From contig BRKX01000009.1 in the NCBI GenBank assembly GCA_026008535.1, positions 48,667,001 through 48,731,000 on the forward strand: 64,000 nt of DNA, read 5' to 3'. This document shows, piece by piece, positions 20,902 through 32,770 of the stretch. Made by a program: the position numbers and the translations under genes. The stretch is from Perilla frutescens (taxonomy: Eukaryota; Streptophyta; Magnoliopsida; Lamiales; Lamiaceae). Position 1 is the first letter of the stretch; each line of letters begins with the position of its first letter. The notes below the pieces were generated by a model. It was not told the origin of the DNA. It saw nothing but the letters and a program-made list of their open reading frames with translations, and ran no database searches.

Positions 20902-23244
20902 TTGAGGAGGGCTGCTCGGGAGTCTAAGGAGACGTCCCAACCTAAGGAAGGAACACCTGGTTTGCAACAGCTAGTCAACATGGCGGATAACCCAAATCCA
21001 CGTGATAATCAGAACAACCAGAATAATCGAGCTTTAATCAATGCTGAGGCGGAGGAACCTGCTCCCTTGATTCGAGAGCTGGGTCGTCATCGAAATAACA
21101 GACCTATCTCCATTGTACTGCCTCCCATTGCCCACAATGCGGAGATTCGGCCGGGATTCATACAAGTGCTATCCAAATTCAGTGATGCACCTAGAGAAAG
21201 TGCGCACACACACTTAGCAGAGTTCGATTGGGTTTGCTCTACCCTGCGTCCTCAAGGCTTTACAAATGACAACTTGCGCCTGTTAAATTTTTCTCATACA
21301 TTGCAAGGACGAGCACGAGAATGGCTTTTTGATCTTCCACCAGCTTCAATCACCACCTGGGATGAGCTGGAAGAACAGTTTCTGCGCAAATTTTTTCCAG
21401 AGACTAGAGCAGCAAATCTTCGAATGGCCATCTCCAGCATCAAGCAGAAGCCGAATGAAAGCCTGGCAGATTATTGGGTGAGATTTCAATAACTATGCCG
21501 AAAGTGCCCAGACCACGGATTCACCGACTTCCAGTTGTTCACCAATTATTTCTATCGAGGCATGTCAAACTTCGATAGAAAGATTATTGATGCTGCCAGT
21601 GGAGGATCACTTACCAACAAGACTTTGGCAGAGGCAAAGCAATTGATTATGGACATGGTGTCTGGTGGGCAACAATATGATGATGAAGACGAGGGTCACC
21701 ACCGACCTGTGAAGAGCATAGAAAGAGCTGAGACATCTGATGTGAATGAGAAAATTGAGGCTTTAACATCTCTAGTCCGTGGATTGGCCGTAGCACAAAC
21801 AAAAGGGCCTCGATGTGGTGTTTGTACTGAGATTGGGCACTTTACTGATGCATGCCCAACCCTGCAAGAATCTCCCTCCGAACAAGCTTGCTATGGTTCG
21901 GGTGATGCGCAACAAGATGCACTCAGGGGGATTTACTATGATGGCTCAGGACGAGGAGATAACTTCCGGAGGAGGCGGAACAATGACCCTTATTCCAATA
22001 CTTACAATCCGGGATGGAGGGATCACCCCAATTTCCGATGCAAGCAATCTGGAGACCTGCCTGCTCAAGGAGATTTCTCCCCGAAACCTGCGAGAGACGG
22101 GCAGTATGCCCAAACTGACAAGCCTGCTCCCAGTATGAGTGAGATTATGAAGTGCCTGGAACAGAGCAATACTCTGGTGAATAATTTGGCACAGAATCAG
22201 AAGGCGTTCCAGCAGGAGACTCAGGCTGCACTCGGCAGTATGGGCACGCAGATCACGCAGCTTGCAACACAAATGAACAAAATGCAAGGAAATCAAGGGA
22301 AGCTTCCGTCCCAGACTGAGCAAAATCCGAGGGGGAATGTCAGTGCTGTCACACTTCGAAGTGGGAAGGAATTAGCTGACGTTGAAGCAAAGACAAGGAA
22401 AACCCAGAAGTTTGGGCAAACTGTAGGAACTGATGACAAATCTGAAGCTGACACCGAAGCAATTCTTACGCCCTCTACCCCTGTTGAGGTATCTATTCAG
22501 TCTAATGTTCCTAATAAAATTGACTCAGCCCCTTTTCCTTCCAGGTTAGCAAGACACAAGAAAGAGGATGATGAAAAAGAGATCCTCGAATTGTTTAAAA
22601 AAGTGGAAATCAACTTGCCCTTGATCGATGCCATCAAACAAGTTCCTCGTTATGCTAAATTTCTGAAGAAGTTGTGTTCCAAAAAGATGAGATACGGGAA
22701 GGATGCAAAGATCAAGGTTGGTGAAAACGTTTCTGCTGTTATTCAACGCAAATTACCACAAAAGTGCCGAGATCCAGGTATGTTTACTATTCCTTGCATC
22801 ATTGGGAGTAAGAAGGTAGAAAAGGTTATGCTTGACTTGGGTGCTTCTATTAATGTCATGCCTTTATCCATGTATAAAGATTTGAAGTTGGGTCATATGA
22901 AAGATACTAGAGTCATTATCCAGTTGGCGGATCGATCTAATGCATACCCACAAGGTGTTGTAGAGGATGTACTAGTTAAAGTTAATGACTTAATTTTTCC
23001 CGTTGATTTTTATATTGTGGACATGGATGATTCTTTTTCTGCACATAGATCATTGATTTTGTTAGGTCGTCCATTCATGAAAACGGCAAGAATAAAAATT
23101 GATGTAGATAAGGGTATGATGAGCTTCGAATTTGATGGGGATGTTGTCACATTTAATATATTCGAAGCTATGAAACATGTGGAAGATCCTGAGGCTATTT
23201 TTATGATTGACACTGTTGATTCCATTATTGATGAGTTTTGTTGA
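20902..23244 (+). pseudogene. Athila gag and protease, interrupted
   Basis: One frame with a single TAA at 21490-21492. The start is either the ATG at 20902 or the one at 20980 (MADNPNPRDN); neither is decisive. The retrotransposon gag domain lies before the stop (LQGRAREWLFDLP, WDELEEQFLRKFFP). After it come a zinc knuckle CGVCTEIGHFTDAC (about 21814-21855, CX2CX4HX4C), a Gln-rich coiled region and the aspartic protease motif DLGASINVMP (about 22831-22860), the form typical of Athila. The frame ends at 23242-23244 and the pol frame continues +1, so there is a frameshift near 23225-23245. Gag and protease are normally made as one polyprotein with pol in this clade. Confidence 0.9.
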
Positions 23245-25780
23245 GAATAATTTCAGGGATGATAAGCTTGAACAGGTACTCTTTGGAGGAATGCATGCAC
23301 CTACTGGAGATTCCGAGGAAGAAAAAGAAATCCAAGAGATAATCCAGCAGCTTTATGCCACTGAAGAATTTCCTGCAAGGAATCTGACAGGCCGTTTGCC
23401 CATACCGACCAACACAGAGCCATTTTTGTCGTCTCATGTGAAGGCTCCTGTTCTGGAATTGAAGGTCCTTCCCGAGCATCTGAAGTATGCATACTTGGGG
23501 GAGGGAGAGACACTGCCAGTCATCATCAGCAAGGACCTGTCGTTTGCCCAAGAGGAGCGCCTGGTTACTGTTCTGCGCAAACACAAGGGAGCTATTGGCT
23601 GGACTCTTGCTGACATTAAGGGAATTAGTCCTGACATCTGTATGCATCAGATTTTTTTGGAAGCTGATCACAAACCATCCCGAGACCCCCAGAGGAAGTT
23701 AAACCCGGTGATGAAGGAAGTGGTATTGAAAGAGATTCTGAAGTTGCTCCAATTGGGAATCATTTACCCTATCTCAGACAGTGTTTGGGTTAGCCCGGTG
23801 CATGTTGTTCCAAAGAAATCTGGATTCCAGCTCATGAAGAATGAGAGCAATGAATTAATACCAATGAGATTGCAAACGGGTTGGCGAATGTGCATCGATT
23901 TCAGGAAGTTGAATGACGCGACACGCAAAGACCACTTTCCGTTGTCTTTTATTGATGAGATGCTCGAAAGATTGGTAGGGAAATCTTATTTTTGCTTCCT
24001 TGATGGCTACTCCGGCTATTTCCAGATTTTTGTGGCTCAAGAAGATCAGGAAAAGACGACCTTCACTTGCCCTTTTGGGACATTTGCTTGCAGAAAGATG
24101 CCATTTGGCTTGTGCAACGCCCCGGGCACTTTCTAGTGATGCATGATGAGTATTTTTTCTGATTTAATAGAGAGCTGCATCGAGATTTTTATGGATGACT
24201 TCATAGTGCATGACGACTCCTTTGAGCAATGTATGGAGCATTTAGACAAGGTTCTTCAACGGTGTGTAGAGACCGATTTGGTTTTGAACTTCGAGAAGTG
24301 CCACTTTATGGTGCAACAAGGAATTGTGCTCGGGCATGTCATATCTGCGAAAGGCATCGAAGTGGATAGAGCAAAAATCGACTTGATCACCAAGCTGCCA
24401 TACCTATCCAATGAGAAAGCGATTCGAGCCTTCTTAGGCCATGCCGACTTCTACCGTCGCTTCATTCAGGATTTCTCGAAGATAGCCCAACCAATGACTA
24501 AGCTGCTACAGAAAGAAGTCCCTTTTATCTTCGATGATAAGTGTAAGGAAGCATTTGATTTGTTGAAAGAGAAACTGACTTCTGCACCAATAATTCAGCC
24601 ACCACAGTGGGGACTCCCGTTTGAACTTATGTGCGATGCAAGCGACTATGTTGTTGGTGCAGTGCTTGGGCAAAGGACCGGGAAGGTCAGCCATGTCATT
24701 TATTATGCGTCCAAGACTCTCAATCCCGCTCAATGCAATTACACCACAACTGAGAAGGAGCTCCTTGCCGTTGTCTTTGCATGTGAAAAATTTCGATCTT
24801 ACATAGTTGGATCCAAAGTTGTTGTGTACACTGATCATGGAGCTCTAAAGTACTTGTTCTCCAAAAAGGAATCAAAGCCTCGCCTAATTCGTTGGGTCCT
24901 TCTTCTGCAAGAATTTGATTTAGAGATCAAAGACAAGAAGGGAACTGAAAATAATGTTGCTGATCATTTAAGCAGGTTGCTGACCCAGTCAGACGGTTTG
25001 CCCATACGGGACGATTTTCCAGATGAGCTGTTACTTGCCGCTGCAGCAACAGCACCTTGGTATGCAGATCTAGTAAACTTTCTTACCACTAAGATGTTTC
25101 CAAAAGGTACTGAATCTGCCAAGAAGAACAAGTTGAGAAGTCAAGCCAAGTACTTTATATGGGACGACCCTTATCTGTGGAAAACTTGTGCTGATCAAGT
25201 TATCCGAAGGTGCATTCCGGATGATGAGATTCCCTCTATTCTCACCTTTTGTCATGCTCACGCCTGTGGGGGCCATTTTGGGCTAAAGCAGACAGCTCGC
25301 AAAGTCTTAGACTGTGGTTTTTATTGGGAGACTTTATTCAAAGATGCCTACCACTTCTGCAAGCATTGTGATCGTTGCCAACGACTTGGCAACATTTCAT
25401 CAAGGAACGAGATGCCACAGGTTCCTATCTTGGTCTGTGAGATCTTCGACGTTTGGGGCATGGATTTCATGGGGCCTTTCCCTAGCTCCTATGGGAATTC
25501 TTACATTTTGTTGGCAGTTGATTATGTTTCCAAGTGGGTCGAAGTGAAAGCTACCAAATCCAATGACTCCAAGGTAGTTGCAAAATTCCTCAAGGCCCAA
25601 ATTTTCCAACGCTTTGGAGTTCCTCGAGCTATCATAAGTGACCAAGGCACACATTTCTGCAACCGGACCTTGGAAGCCTTATTCAAGAAGTATGGAGTCA
25701 CACATAGGGTTGCTACAACTTACCATCCGCAATCCAATGGCCAGGCCGAAGTCTCGAATCGCGAGATAAAAATATTCTGA
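23207..25780 (+). pseudogene. Athila pol: reverse transcriptase, RNase H, integrase (interrupted)
   Basis: One frame broken by two consecutive stops, TAG TGA, at 24134-24139. Before them lie RT blocks WRMCIDFRKLN, CFLDGYSGYFQI and MPFGLCNAPGTF. After them come the catalytic FMDDF box (24187-24201), RNase H (CDASDYVVGAVLGQ, TEKELLAVVFA, YTDHGALKYL), the integrase zinc-binding HHCC region (HAHACGGHFG to CKHCDRC) and the DDE core (D in WGMDFMGP, D in ISDQGTHF, E in QAEVSN). The frame is lost at about 25768-25780, where an A-run marks a one-base frameshift. All motifs are Ty3/Gypsy Athila-like. The stops lie between RT motifs, so no active RT can be made. Confidence 0.93.
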
Positions 25781-26349
25781 AGAAGACTGTATGCCTAAGC
25801 CGTAAGGACTGGAGTCTGCGACTGGATGATGCAGTATGGGCATACCGCACGACGTTCAAAACACCAATCGGTATGTCCCCTTACCGGTTGATTTTTGGGA
25901 AGCAGTGCCACTTACCCGTTGAATTGGAACATCGTGCTTTCTGGGCTGTCAAACAGTGCAATTTGGACCCACATTTAGCAGCACATGAGAGGAGATTTCA
26001 GTTGCAAGAGCTTGAGGAAATTCGTTTGGAAGCTTATGACACTGCTAGTCGCTACAAAGAGCGCACTAAGTTTCTCCATGATAAATACATTCGGAGAAAA
26101 ACTTTCGAGGTCGGTAAAAAAGTTCTACTTTTCAACGCCCGCCTCCGACTCATGCCTGGAAAATTAAAGTCCCGTTGGACAGGACCCTATGAAGTTGTTA
26201 GTGTTAGTCCACATGGAGCCGTGGAAATCCGTAGTTTTGCCACTCATAAATTATTGAAGGTCAATGGGCAGCTCCTCAAACCATACTGTGCCGAGATGGA
26301 GTTGTCACATTTTGATGGTGTTACCTTAGCCCGTCCCACTTCCACTTGA
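25781..26349 (+). pseudogene. Athila integrase C-terminal part (shifted frame)
   Basis: Continues pol in another frame after the break near 25770: DWSLRLDDAVWAYRTT, then MSPYRLIFGKQCHLPVELE, and further on a C-terminal domain with LMPGKLKSRWTGPYEV and VNGQLLKPY, which is usual for plant Gypsy integrases. It ends at a TGA at 26347-26349. The domain lies directly downstream and is colinear with the family, so it belonged to the same polyprotein. Confidence 0.92.
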
Positions 26350-26945
26350 TCCGGATCTTCTCGTCGAGCCACCGGCGTTAAAAAAAAGAAGCGCTAATCG
26401 GGAGGCAACCCAACTTTCTTTCCTCCTTTCTTTTTATTTTCTTTTGGTTTTTTTTTATTTATGTATTTTTTTTATTTATTTTTTTGGCTATGCTTATCTT
26501 TATTTTTCTGTTTTCTTTTCTTCTTTTCGTACTTCTTTTGTTTTATTTAATTGTGTGTGAATTTTCTTTCTAATGCTTTTTTATTGTTTCTGTTGTTTTA
26601 AATATTTTCTTTTATTTTAATTTTGTTTATCTATATAAAAAAAATTAAATTTAAAAGGAATCGGGCAATTCTTGTTCGGCTGGCACTTTTCCACAGGGGT
26701 TGGTTCTTTGTAAATGTGGGGGGATTCCATGTTTGTTTTTGATGATTGGAGGGACCTATTTGCAATATCCCTAAATCTAATTTGGGGATTTTCCTTTTAG
26801 AAGCCCTAATTCCCCCAATTTAACTCTTGTGCCTTGGTAAAAATCTCATATCTTTTTTCACCGCTCTTTTTGCAGAAGTTTTCACCGCCTCCACGCTTTC
26901 CCGCCCTCCTCTGTGACGTCGCCGATTCTGCGCACCCTTATCATC
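26350..26945 (+). other. Athila spacer between pol and third gene
   Basis: Pyrimidine-rich (26410-26630) and non-coding. It contains an 'aaatgtggggggatt' copy at 26712-26726 that matches the terminal polypurine tract. Confidence 0.6.
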
Positions 26946-28566
26946 ATGGGCAGAAAGAAAACTACGAAGAAGAGTCCTATGAAAGCTGCTACAGCTTCCT
27001 CCCACCCACCGGAGCGCACCCCTTCGCCCTAGCAGCCGCAGCCGTCTACATTGCACGAGGAGAACCCCACTCTATACTCACCGGCGTCTAGCTCTACTCC
27101 ACCGCCTGTTCAGCAGCCTCGGCGCACAACAAGGCGCACCACCACTGTGACAACCGCGGGGCAACAGCAACAAGAGTCTACCCCTCCGCCGAGACAGGAA
27201 CCGCCTCCGTCTTCACCGCGCAAGCTGACTCCGCCTTGCCTTTCGCCGGCCGGTAGTCCCACCACCTCTAAGGCTGCCGGAAAACGCAAGCGAGAGCCCA
27301 CTCCACAGCCACGCGGTGCGCTCTCGCCCTCTAAGTTGCTGACAGTCTCCGGTGCCGGCTCTGACACCCCAAATCATTCATCGCCACCCGTCAACATCAC
27401 AGCAACACCCTCACCGTTGAGACCTTCACCAATAGCCGCTGAGCCCCCTGTCCGCCGCTCTCAGCGTCAACAGGGTAAAACCACCTCTGCCTCGCACCGT
27501 GAACCCAGCCACTCCCCTGACACCACTCCTCACCGTGTTCCAAGCACGGACCCCGCCTCGTCGAGTCGCCGACAATCTGCACCGCCACCCCCGTTTCTCT
27601 CAGCTGCCGAGGTCAATCGCCGAAATTAAAGTAACGACGGTCGTTCCTTTGCAGGTGCGCGCGTTTTTCATTGGGAAAACATCGCAGTGTTAGGACAAAA
27701 TGAGAATATTCGGGCTTTCTTTGATGGTATTGGCTGGGGTAAATTTCTTGATAATTCTTTGCCCGTTTATAAAAAATTGACGTTGGAATTTTTGTCTACA
27801 TTTTCCTATGATTCTTCTAGAAGTTTGGATGATGATCATGCTTTGGTGTTTTCGTTAGGAGGTCGTCATTTTAATTTGTCTGTTGATGATTTGAATGTTC
27901 TGTTGGATTTCGAGTCTGATGAGTCCATTTTGTCTAATGATTATATTTCTGCACATCGTGATATGTCTGCTACTTTTGGTCTTCATGCCTCAGAGCGTTG
28001 GTGTGAGTTGTCTATTGATACAGAGTATAGTCGGTCTGTTCGGAGTACCCATCTTCGCGATGGTGCTCTTTGTCTCTGTCATCGATTCTTGTCTTGCACA
28101 TTTTATGGTCGTCTAGATTTGCAGAATGCAGTCACTCAGCAAGAAATTTTTATGTTGGATTGCATGGTTTTAAAGGAGAAGTTGAATTTTGGTGCGTGGA
28201 TTGCTAGGCAGTGGCAATTTACTGCTAAGCATCCCGTGTATAAGATCACCCTTGGTCATGTTGTTACTGCACTTGCACATAGTCTGCATGTCCCTATTGA
28301 TGAGCCTGTCTGCTACTTATTTCTCTTTGTCTGATTTTGCTGTGATGAAGCTTTTGTATGTTAACGCCGATGGGCAATATCAACTTTCCTAACCGGGTGT
28401 CGAAGACCCGAGTTCTTTTCCCTCTACAGGTTCTGTTTTACCCGCTTTTGAGGTTTTGCTTACCACAGTGACCCAGGGACTTGAAGATCACCTCAACCGC
28501 CGCCTTGATGATATCGACACCCACCTCACTGACATTGAAGGGGTCATTCGCAAATTGACTGAGTGA
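26946..28566 (+). pseudogene. Athila third gene (ATHILA ORF1 / putative plant transposon domain), interrupted
   Basis: Starts at ATG 26946 (MGRKKTTKKSPMK). In-frame TAG lies at 27030, followed by a Pro/Ser/Thr-rich low-complexity region, then a TAA at 27627. The same frame continues into a conserved domain (ENIRAFFDGIGWGKF, LGGRHFNLSVDDLN, GALCLCHRFLSCTFYGR, EIFMLDCMVLKEKLNFG) that I recognise as the ATHILA ORF1 / plant transposon protein family. A frameshift lies near 28290-28320. The tail runs in the next frame through a TAA at about 28390 and ends in a short coiled coil at 28566. The gene sits where other elements carry env-like genes, but I see no signal peptide or membrane segment. Function is unknown. 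Confidence 0.8.
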
Positions 28567-29975
28567 AGTTTGCCCTCTCTATCCCCCTTCTTTCTTTCTG
28601 TTTTTTCTTATTCTTTTAGCTGCTTCTGTGTTTTCTTTTGATTTCTTGTTGTGTTTTGACCCCTTCACAATGAGGACACTGTGTGTTCTTCAATGTGGGG
28701 GGATCCGTAAGTGTCTGCTTATACAAAAAAAAAACATTTGTGTCTCTATGTTGAGTTCTCTGTTTGCATGCTTTGCTAGTGTGTTTTGTTTGTTGGCCAG
28801 TAATGGGGCAGTGGAGGACCGAATAGTATGAGGAGGAATGGTTAAGATTGGGTTTGACTGGCAAGTTTGGTTGTTGTCTCATTTATGAAGTTTTTTTTAA
28901 TACCCATATGATACTTGGAATGACGAATTATGCTCTTGATCATATTCTATTGCCTCCGAAAGTGAGTTTTGAGCCATGAGCATGTTAAATCTGTTGAAAG
29001 CTCATTATTTGTTGAAGAGTGTGTCGGATGTGGATTTTGATGTTTGGTTTGCTCTGTTGCCTAACTAATTTGTCACCACAAGTTGAGACATGGAAGTGAT
29101 TAAGGCATTTAGGAACAACCCTCATTCTTGGCCTCCAACCGTATATATATCCTTCCCCTAAATTTTCCAACTAGTGAGCACAAATTTGAGCTTTTAAATT
29201 CCCCAATTCTTTGTTCAATTGAGCCTCAAAGAATCTACCCATGGCTTTTGTTTTCTAGCCTATTTTTGTCCGAGGGAACATGGAAGCATTGTTCTAATTC
29301 ATGAATTGGTTGGAAGTTTTGGGAGGGTTGCTAGCCAATTATATATGTATGTATCGAAAAAAAAAAGAAAAAAAAAACAAAAGGGGAGCAGAAAAAAAAA
29401 ACAAAAAAAAAACAAAAAAAGAGAGGCAGAATACCTGACTGCTATATATATAAAAAAAAAGAGAAAAGAAAAAAAAGAAGAAAGGGAGGTTAATTCCTTG
29501 AAGAATAACAGAATGAGGTTTGGGTGTGGAAGTTGTTCATGATCTTACATGTTCCCTCTTTTAAGCCAAGTTCCCATACTTATCCAACCCATCACCCAGG
29601 CCCCATTGCACCTTTTTGAGAAGACCTTTTGATCCATGACTGAACTTGGTTCGATGATAATCAGAATGACAGGAGAGCAAACCGAAGCTGAGAAACACAT
29701 GTCACGACTTGTGTGTTTATTTGTCCAATTCAATCTCTTCTTTGTTGTGAGAAAAACAAGAGTGATTTACGGTGAGGTTGGGTCTAGAGCATGATTTTGA
29801 CTGAGTTGAGGGTGTTGAATGATTTCATAAGTGAGATAGGTTTGTGGGTTGAGGACAGTCGGTCATAGCCATTCCTCCAAATACTTGTTGATTCGATACA
29901 GCCCATGAACTTGCTGTTTGCTTTTATTTCTTTTTTGTGTTTGTTTTGTATGCTCGAGGGCGAGCATTTCTTAAA
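28567..29975 (+). other. Athila 3' non-coding region
   Basis: No gene. It contains a second internal polypurine-like copy at 28692-28704 ('aatgtggggggat'), an A/G-rich stretch at 29357-29490, and no long repeat. Lys-rich frames here come from the A/G tract. Confidence 0.6.
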
Positions 29976-29987
29976 TGTGGGGGGATT
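29976..29987 (+). other. polypurine tract
   Basis: 'tgtggggggatt' abuts the 3' LTR at 29988 and would prime plus-strand synthesis. Confidence 0.85.
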
Positions 29988-31354
29988 TGATTGGGTATCG
30001 TTCACCTATTTTAAATGGGGTGTTTTTGATGTATATTTTTACATAATTATCTGCCTTGCATCTATTTTGGAAGAATTTGTTGTGCTTTGAAGATTGCAGG
30101 TGGATAATTGGAATTGGGCAGTGTGGCCATTAGTTTTGGGAATTGCAGCAAGGTTCGTTTGAAAGAAAGTTCTGAAGCAAGCTGTTTGGGCAAGCCGCCT
30201 GGAGGATGGACCGAGAAGTTAGGATCTGGGCCTATGCGCGTAATTCCGGCCTGTTGGCGTCAACTTTGACCCGACCCAAGACCTGGACGCGGATTCCAGT
30301 TTAATAACAGCTTTTGATTACCTCTATTTTGCTATTACCTAGTAGAGATAGGCTAGGATTTTATTTCCATATTGAACTCTTCTTTTAATTAGGAAATTAT
30401 CTTGGGAGATATGGATGTATCTATATTACTAGTTTTTGATGTGGGATTTATTACACAGACGGATGCTAGACAAGAAAAAGAACGTTGTTCCGATCATTAC
30501 AATTTCTTCCAGTTCATATTTTTTATCTTCAACAATATTTTTGATATTTTGATGATTAATATGCAAGCAAGCTAGACGTCGTTCATCCGGAAATTAATCC
30601 ACGAATCTTTGGCTCGATTCAACTGTGAGATCTAAACGCTTTCTTCTAATTAATTATTTTCGTGTATTTGCTATTCTCCGCTTTGCAAGTTGTGATTTAT
30701 TTGAATTTACGAAGTAGTTGCAAATACTTAGTGGTTTGAATTTATTACTAGCTAATTAAATCCATCATACGAAATTGTGATAGGAGTTAATTTGGAGCAA
30801 AACGATTTTTTATAATCAAGGGAATAGTAGACTTAATTAAATTGTCCTGTGTCAGAGTCAATTGATTTTGTGTCGGGTCCCTTAGGAATTTAATGCAATC
30901 AACTCATTAAATCGGTAGAGTGTCTCTCAAGATTGTCGGTTGATTAGGGAAACAATTCATGAAGTGTCTTCTTGATTGTCGATAGATATAGAATAAGGTT
31001 ATGCCGGAAAGTGTCTTCGATAACCATAACCGATTTGCATGGAATAATTAATTTAATTCTTGAATCTAGGATCAGTTGAATAGCCAAGGTGGTGTGATTG
31101 AATTCCGGATAATTTTTAATCATTTATATAGATAATTCTTTTGTGTGAATGCTTGGATATTTATTTAATCACTACGTTAGTTTCACATCTTTTATTTTAT
31201 TTCTATAAATTCTCTGTTGAAGGGTTCGGTTTTACAGGTTGAAAAGTGAGGGTAATTCTCGCGAGTCTCTAGGGAAACGATCTTGCTGTACTGTGCAGTT
31301 TGGGCAAACCGACTGCTGTCGGAACATTTATTTTTGGTGCAAAACGACACACCA
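29988..31354 (+). repeat. 3' LTR of the Athila element
   Basis: 1,367 bp, TG...CA, followed by the target duplication ACGTC. It carries the ~154-bp segment at 30576-30730 missing from the 5' LTR. Confidence 0.97.
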
Positions 31355-31359
31355 ACGTC

Positions 31360-32208
31360 TTAGTGGGCTCTTATTCAATTATTAATTGGGCTTTTATTAT
31401 TTTTGTATTTCAATCAAAGTTGACCTAATCTAGTTAAGTAATACTAGTACACCACTTGGGCGATGCACAGAGAAGTGAATGTTATTAAAAATATTTATGA
31501 ACAATAATAAAATCATATTCAATCTTGAATTTAGTATTTAAATATATGAGTTAGATCGACTGAACTATAAACTATTTGTTAGATCGGCTGAATTATAAAT
31601 TATTTGTGTATTTTTCAAGGTTTTAGAAATCGGCTTGGCCGGAAACATCAAAGTCGGGTGTAAAATCAGGTGGCCAAATCCTCATCACCACCCATGTAAT
31701 CTCGACAACATTAATCGGCCAATTAGGTACCAATCAATTTTTATTTGAAATTTTTGGTTCAAAATATGACTAAATAAAAAATTTGAGATTTTTCACTCTT
31801 TTATACAACCTACATCCAATTTCTTCAATATACAATCAATGTGGGAGGTAAGAAAAATGAAATAAAAGCTGCATAAATAATTTGAGATTTCAATTTCAAT
31901 TTAAGATTACCCACTCTTTAATTATACAACAATTCACATTCTAATTTGTGAATCTACAACCGATGTGGGATATATAAAATGTTGAAAAATTAATTTGAGC
32001 TTTTATACAGCAACCTACATCTCAATTTTCATTATACAACCGATATGAGATATAAGGTAAATAAAAATTTAATATTTAAATATCAATACATAATAATATA
32101 TAATAAAAAATAAAAGAACCTAGAGTCTAAGCAACCATAATGAATTGTTATATATTATTATATGTAACTTTATTAACTCACTTATACAAAAACCAAATAG
32201 TATGATCC
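31360..32208. other. AT-rich sequence with no recognised gene
   Basis: Contains recurring 'caacctacatc' and 'caaccgatgtgggat' phrases (31815-32060), suggesting diverged short repeats. No coding region. Confidence 0.4.
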
Positions 32209-32690
32209 TGTTACGATCCCACATCGAATCATCATATGGGTGAGGATTGATACTTAAGTTAGGGGTCAATCCTCCAACCTTGAGCTAGCTTTGTGGTAGA
32301 GTTAGGACCCTTGACTTGGCTATCTAATACTGGTATCAGAGCCGGGACTGTTCGTCACGGTAAAGGGCTACTTGGTGCCCCGTGTGGGTTTGGAGTGACA
32401 GCCGCCCATAGTGTGAGCCGTCCGCGGACGTCCGGTCTGTCAGGCAGGGGAATTGTTACGATCCCACATCCGATCCTCATATGAATGGGGATTGATACTT
32501 AAGTTCGTCCGGTCTGTCAGGCGGGGGAATTGTTACGATCCCACATCCGATCCTCATATGAATGGGGATTGATACTTAAGTTCGTCCGGTCTGTCAGGCG
32601 GGGGAATTGTTACGATCCTACATTCAATCCTCATATGAATGGGGATTGATACTTAAGTTAGGGGTCAATTCTCCACCCTTGAGAAAACTT
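32209..32690 (+). mobile_element. TRIM-type retroelement with tandemly repeated truncated LTR
   Basis: An LTR-like start TGTTACGATCCCACAT at 32209 is followed by a ~120-bp LTR, then TGGTATCAGAGC (32331-32342), an exact 12-nt match to the initiator tRNA-Met primer site. A ~110-bp GC-richer internal part and a purine-rich 'ggcaggggaat' follow. The second LTR is truncated after about 50 bp and repeats with 77-bp period (starts 32454, 32531, 32608), each unit joined to 'ttcgtccggtctgtcaggc' and a new purine tract. The last copy runs on to 'caattctccacccttgag'. No protein is encoded. Confidence 0.8.
32454..32684 (+). repeat. 77-bp tandem repeat of purine tract plus truncated LTR
   Basis: Three near-identical units. 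Each contains 'tgttacgatcc', 'ccgatcctcatatgaat' and 'ggggattgatacttaag'. Confidence 0.95.
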
Positions 32691-32770
32691 ATTCTTTTCG
32701 ATTTATTTATAGTGTCTATCTTGATTTCAGATATAGTATAGATATAGATTACACAATCATCTTTACAATT

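Larger units (their letters stand above)
19513..31354 (+). mobile_element. complete Athila-type Ty3/Gypsy LTR retrotransposon
   Basis: Two LTRs starting TGATTGGG and ending ACACCA, a 5-bp target duplication ACGTC (19508-19512 and 31355-31359), a tRNA-Asp primer site and a polypurine tract enclose gag, protease, reverse transcriptase, RNase H, integrase and a third gene of the ATHILA ORF1 type. The structure is complete at 11.8 kb. The coding part carries several in-frame stops and at least three frameshifts, so this copy cannot make its own proteins. By eye the LTRs differ by about 20 substitutions, mostly C/T and G/A, plus indels, which indicates a fairly young insertion. Confidence 0.97.

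Noticed and set aside
23225..23671. 148-codon minus-strand frame
   Set aside because: It is a shadow of the Athila pol gene, as are all other minus-strand frames at 21946-25654.
29219..29542. 107-codon Lys-rich frame
   Set aside because: It comes from the A/G-rich tract in the Athila 3' region and has no counterpart in the family.
32293..32484. 63-codon frame
   Set aside because: It lies within the TRIM across the primer binding site and truncated LTR; no protein motif.
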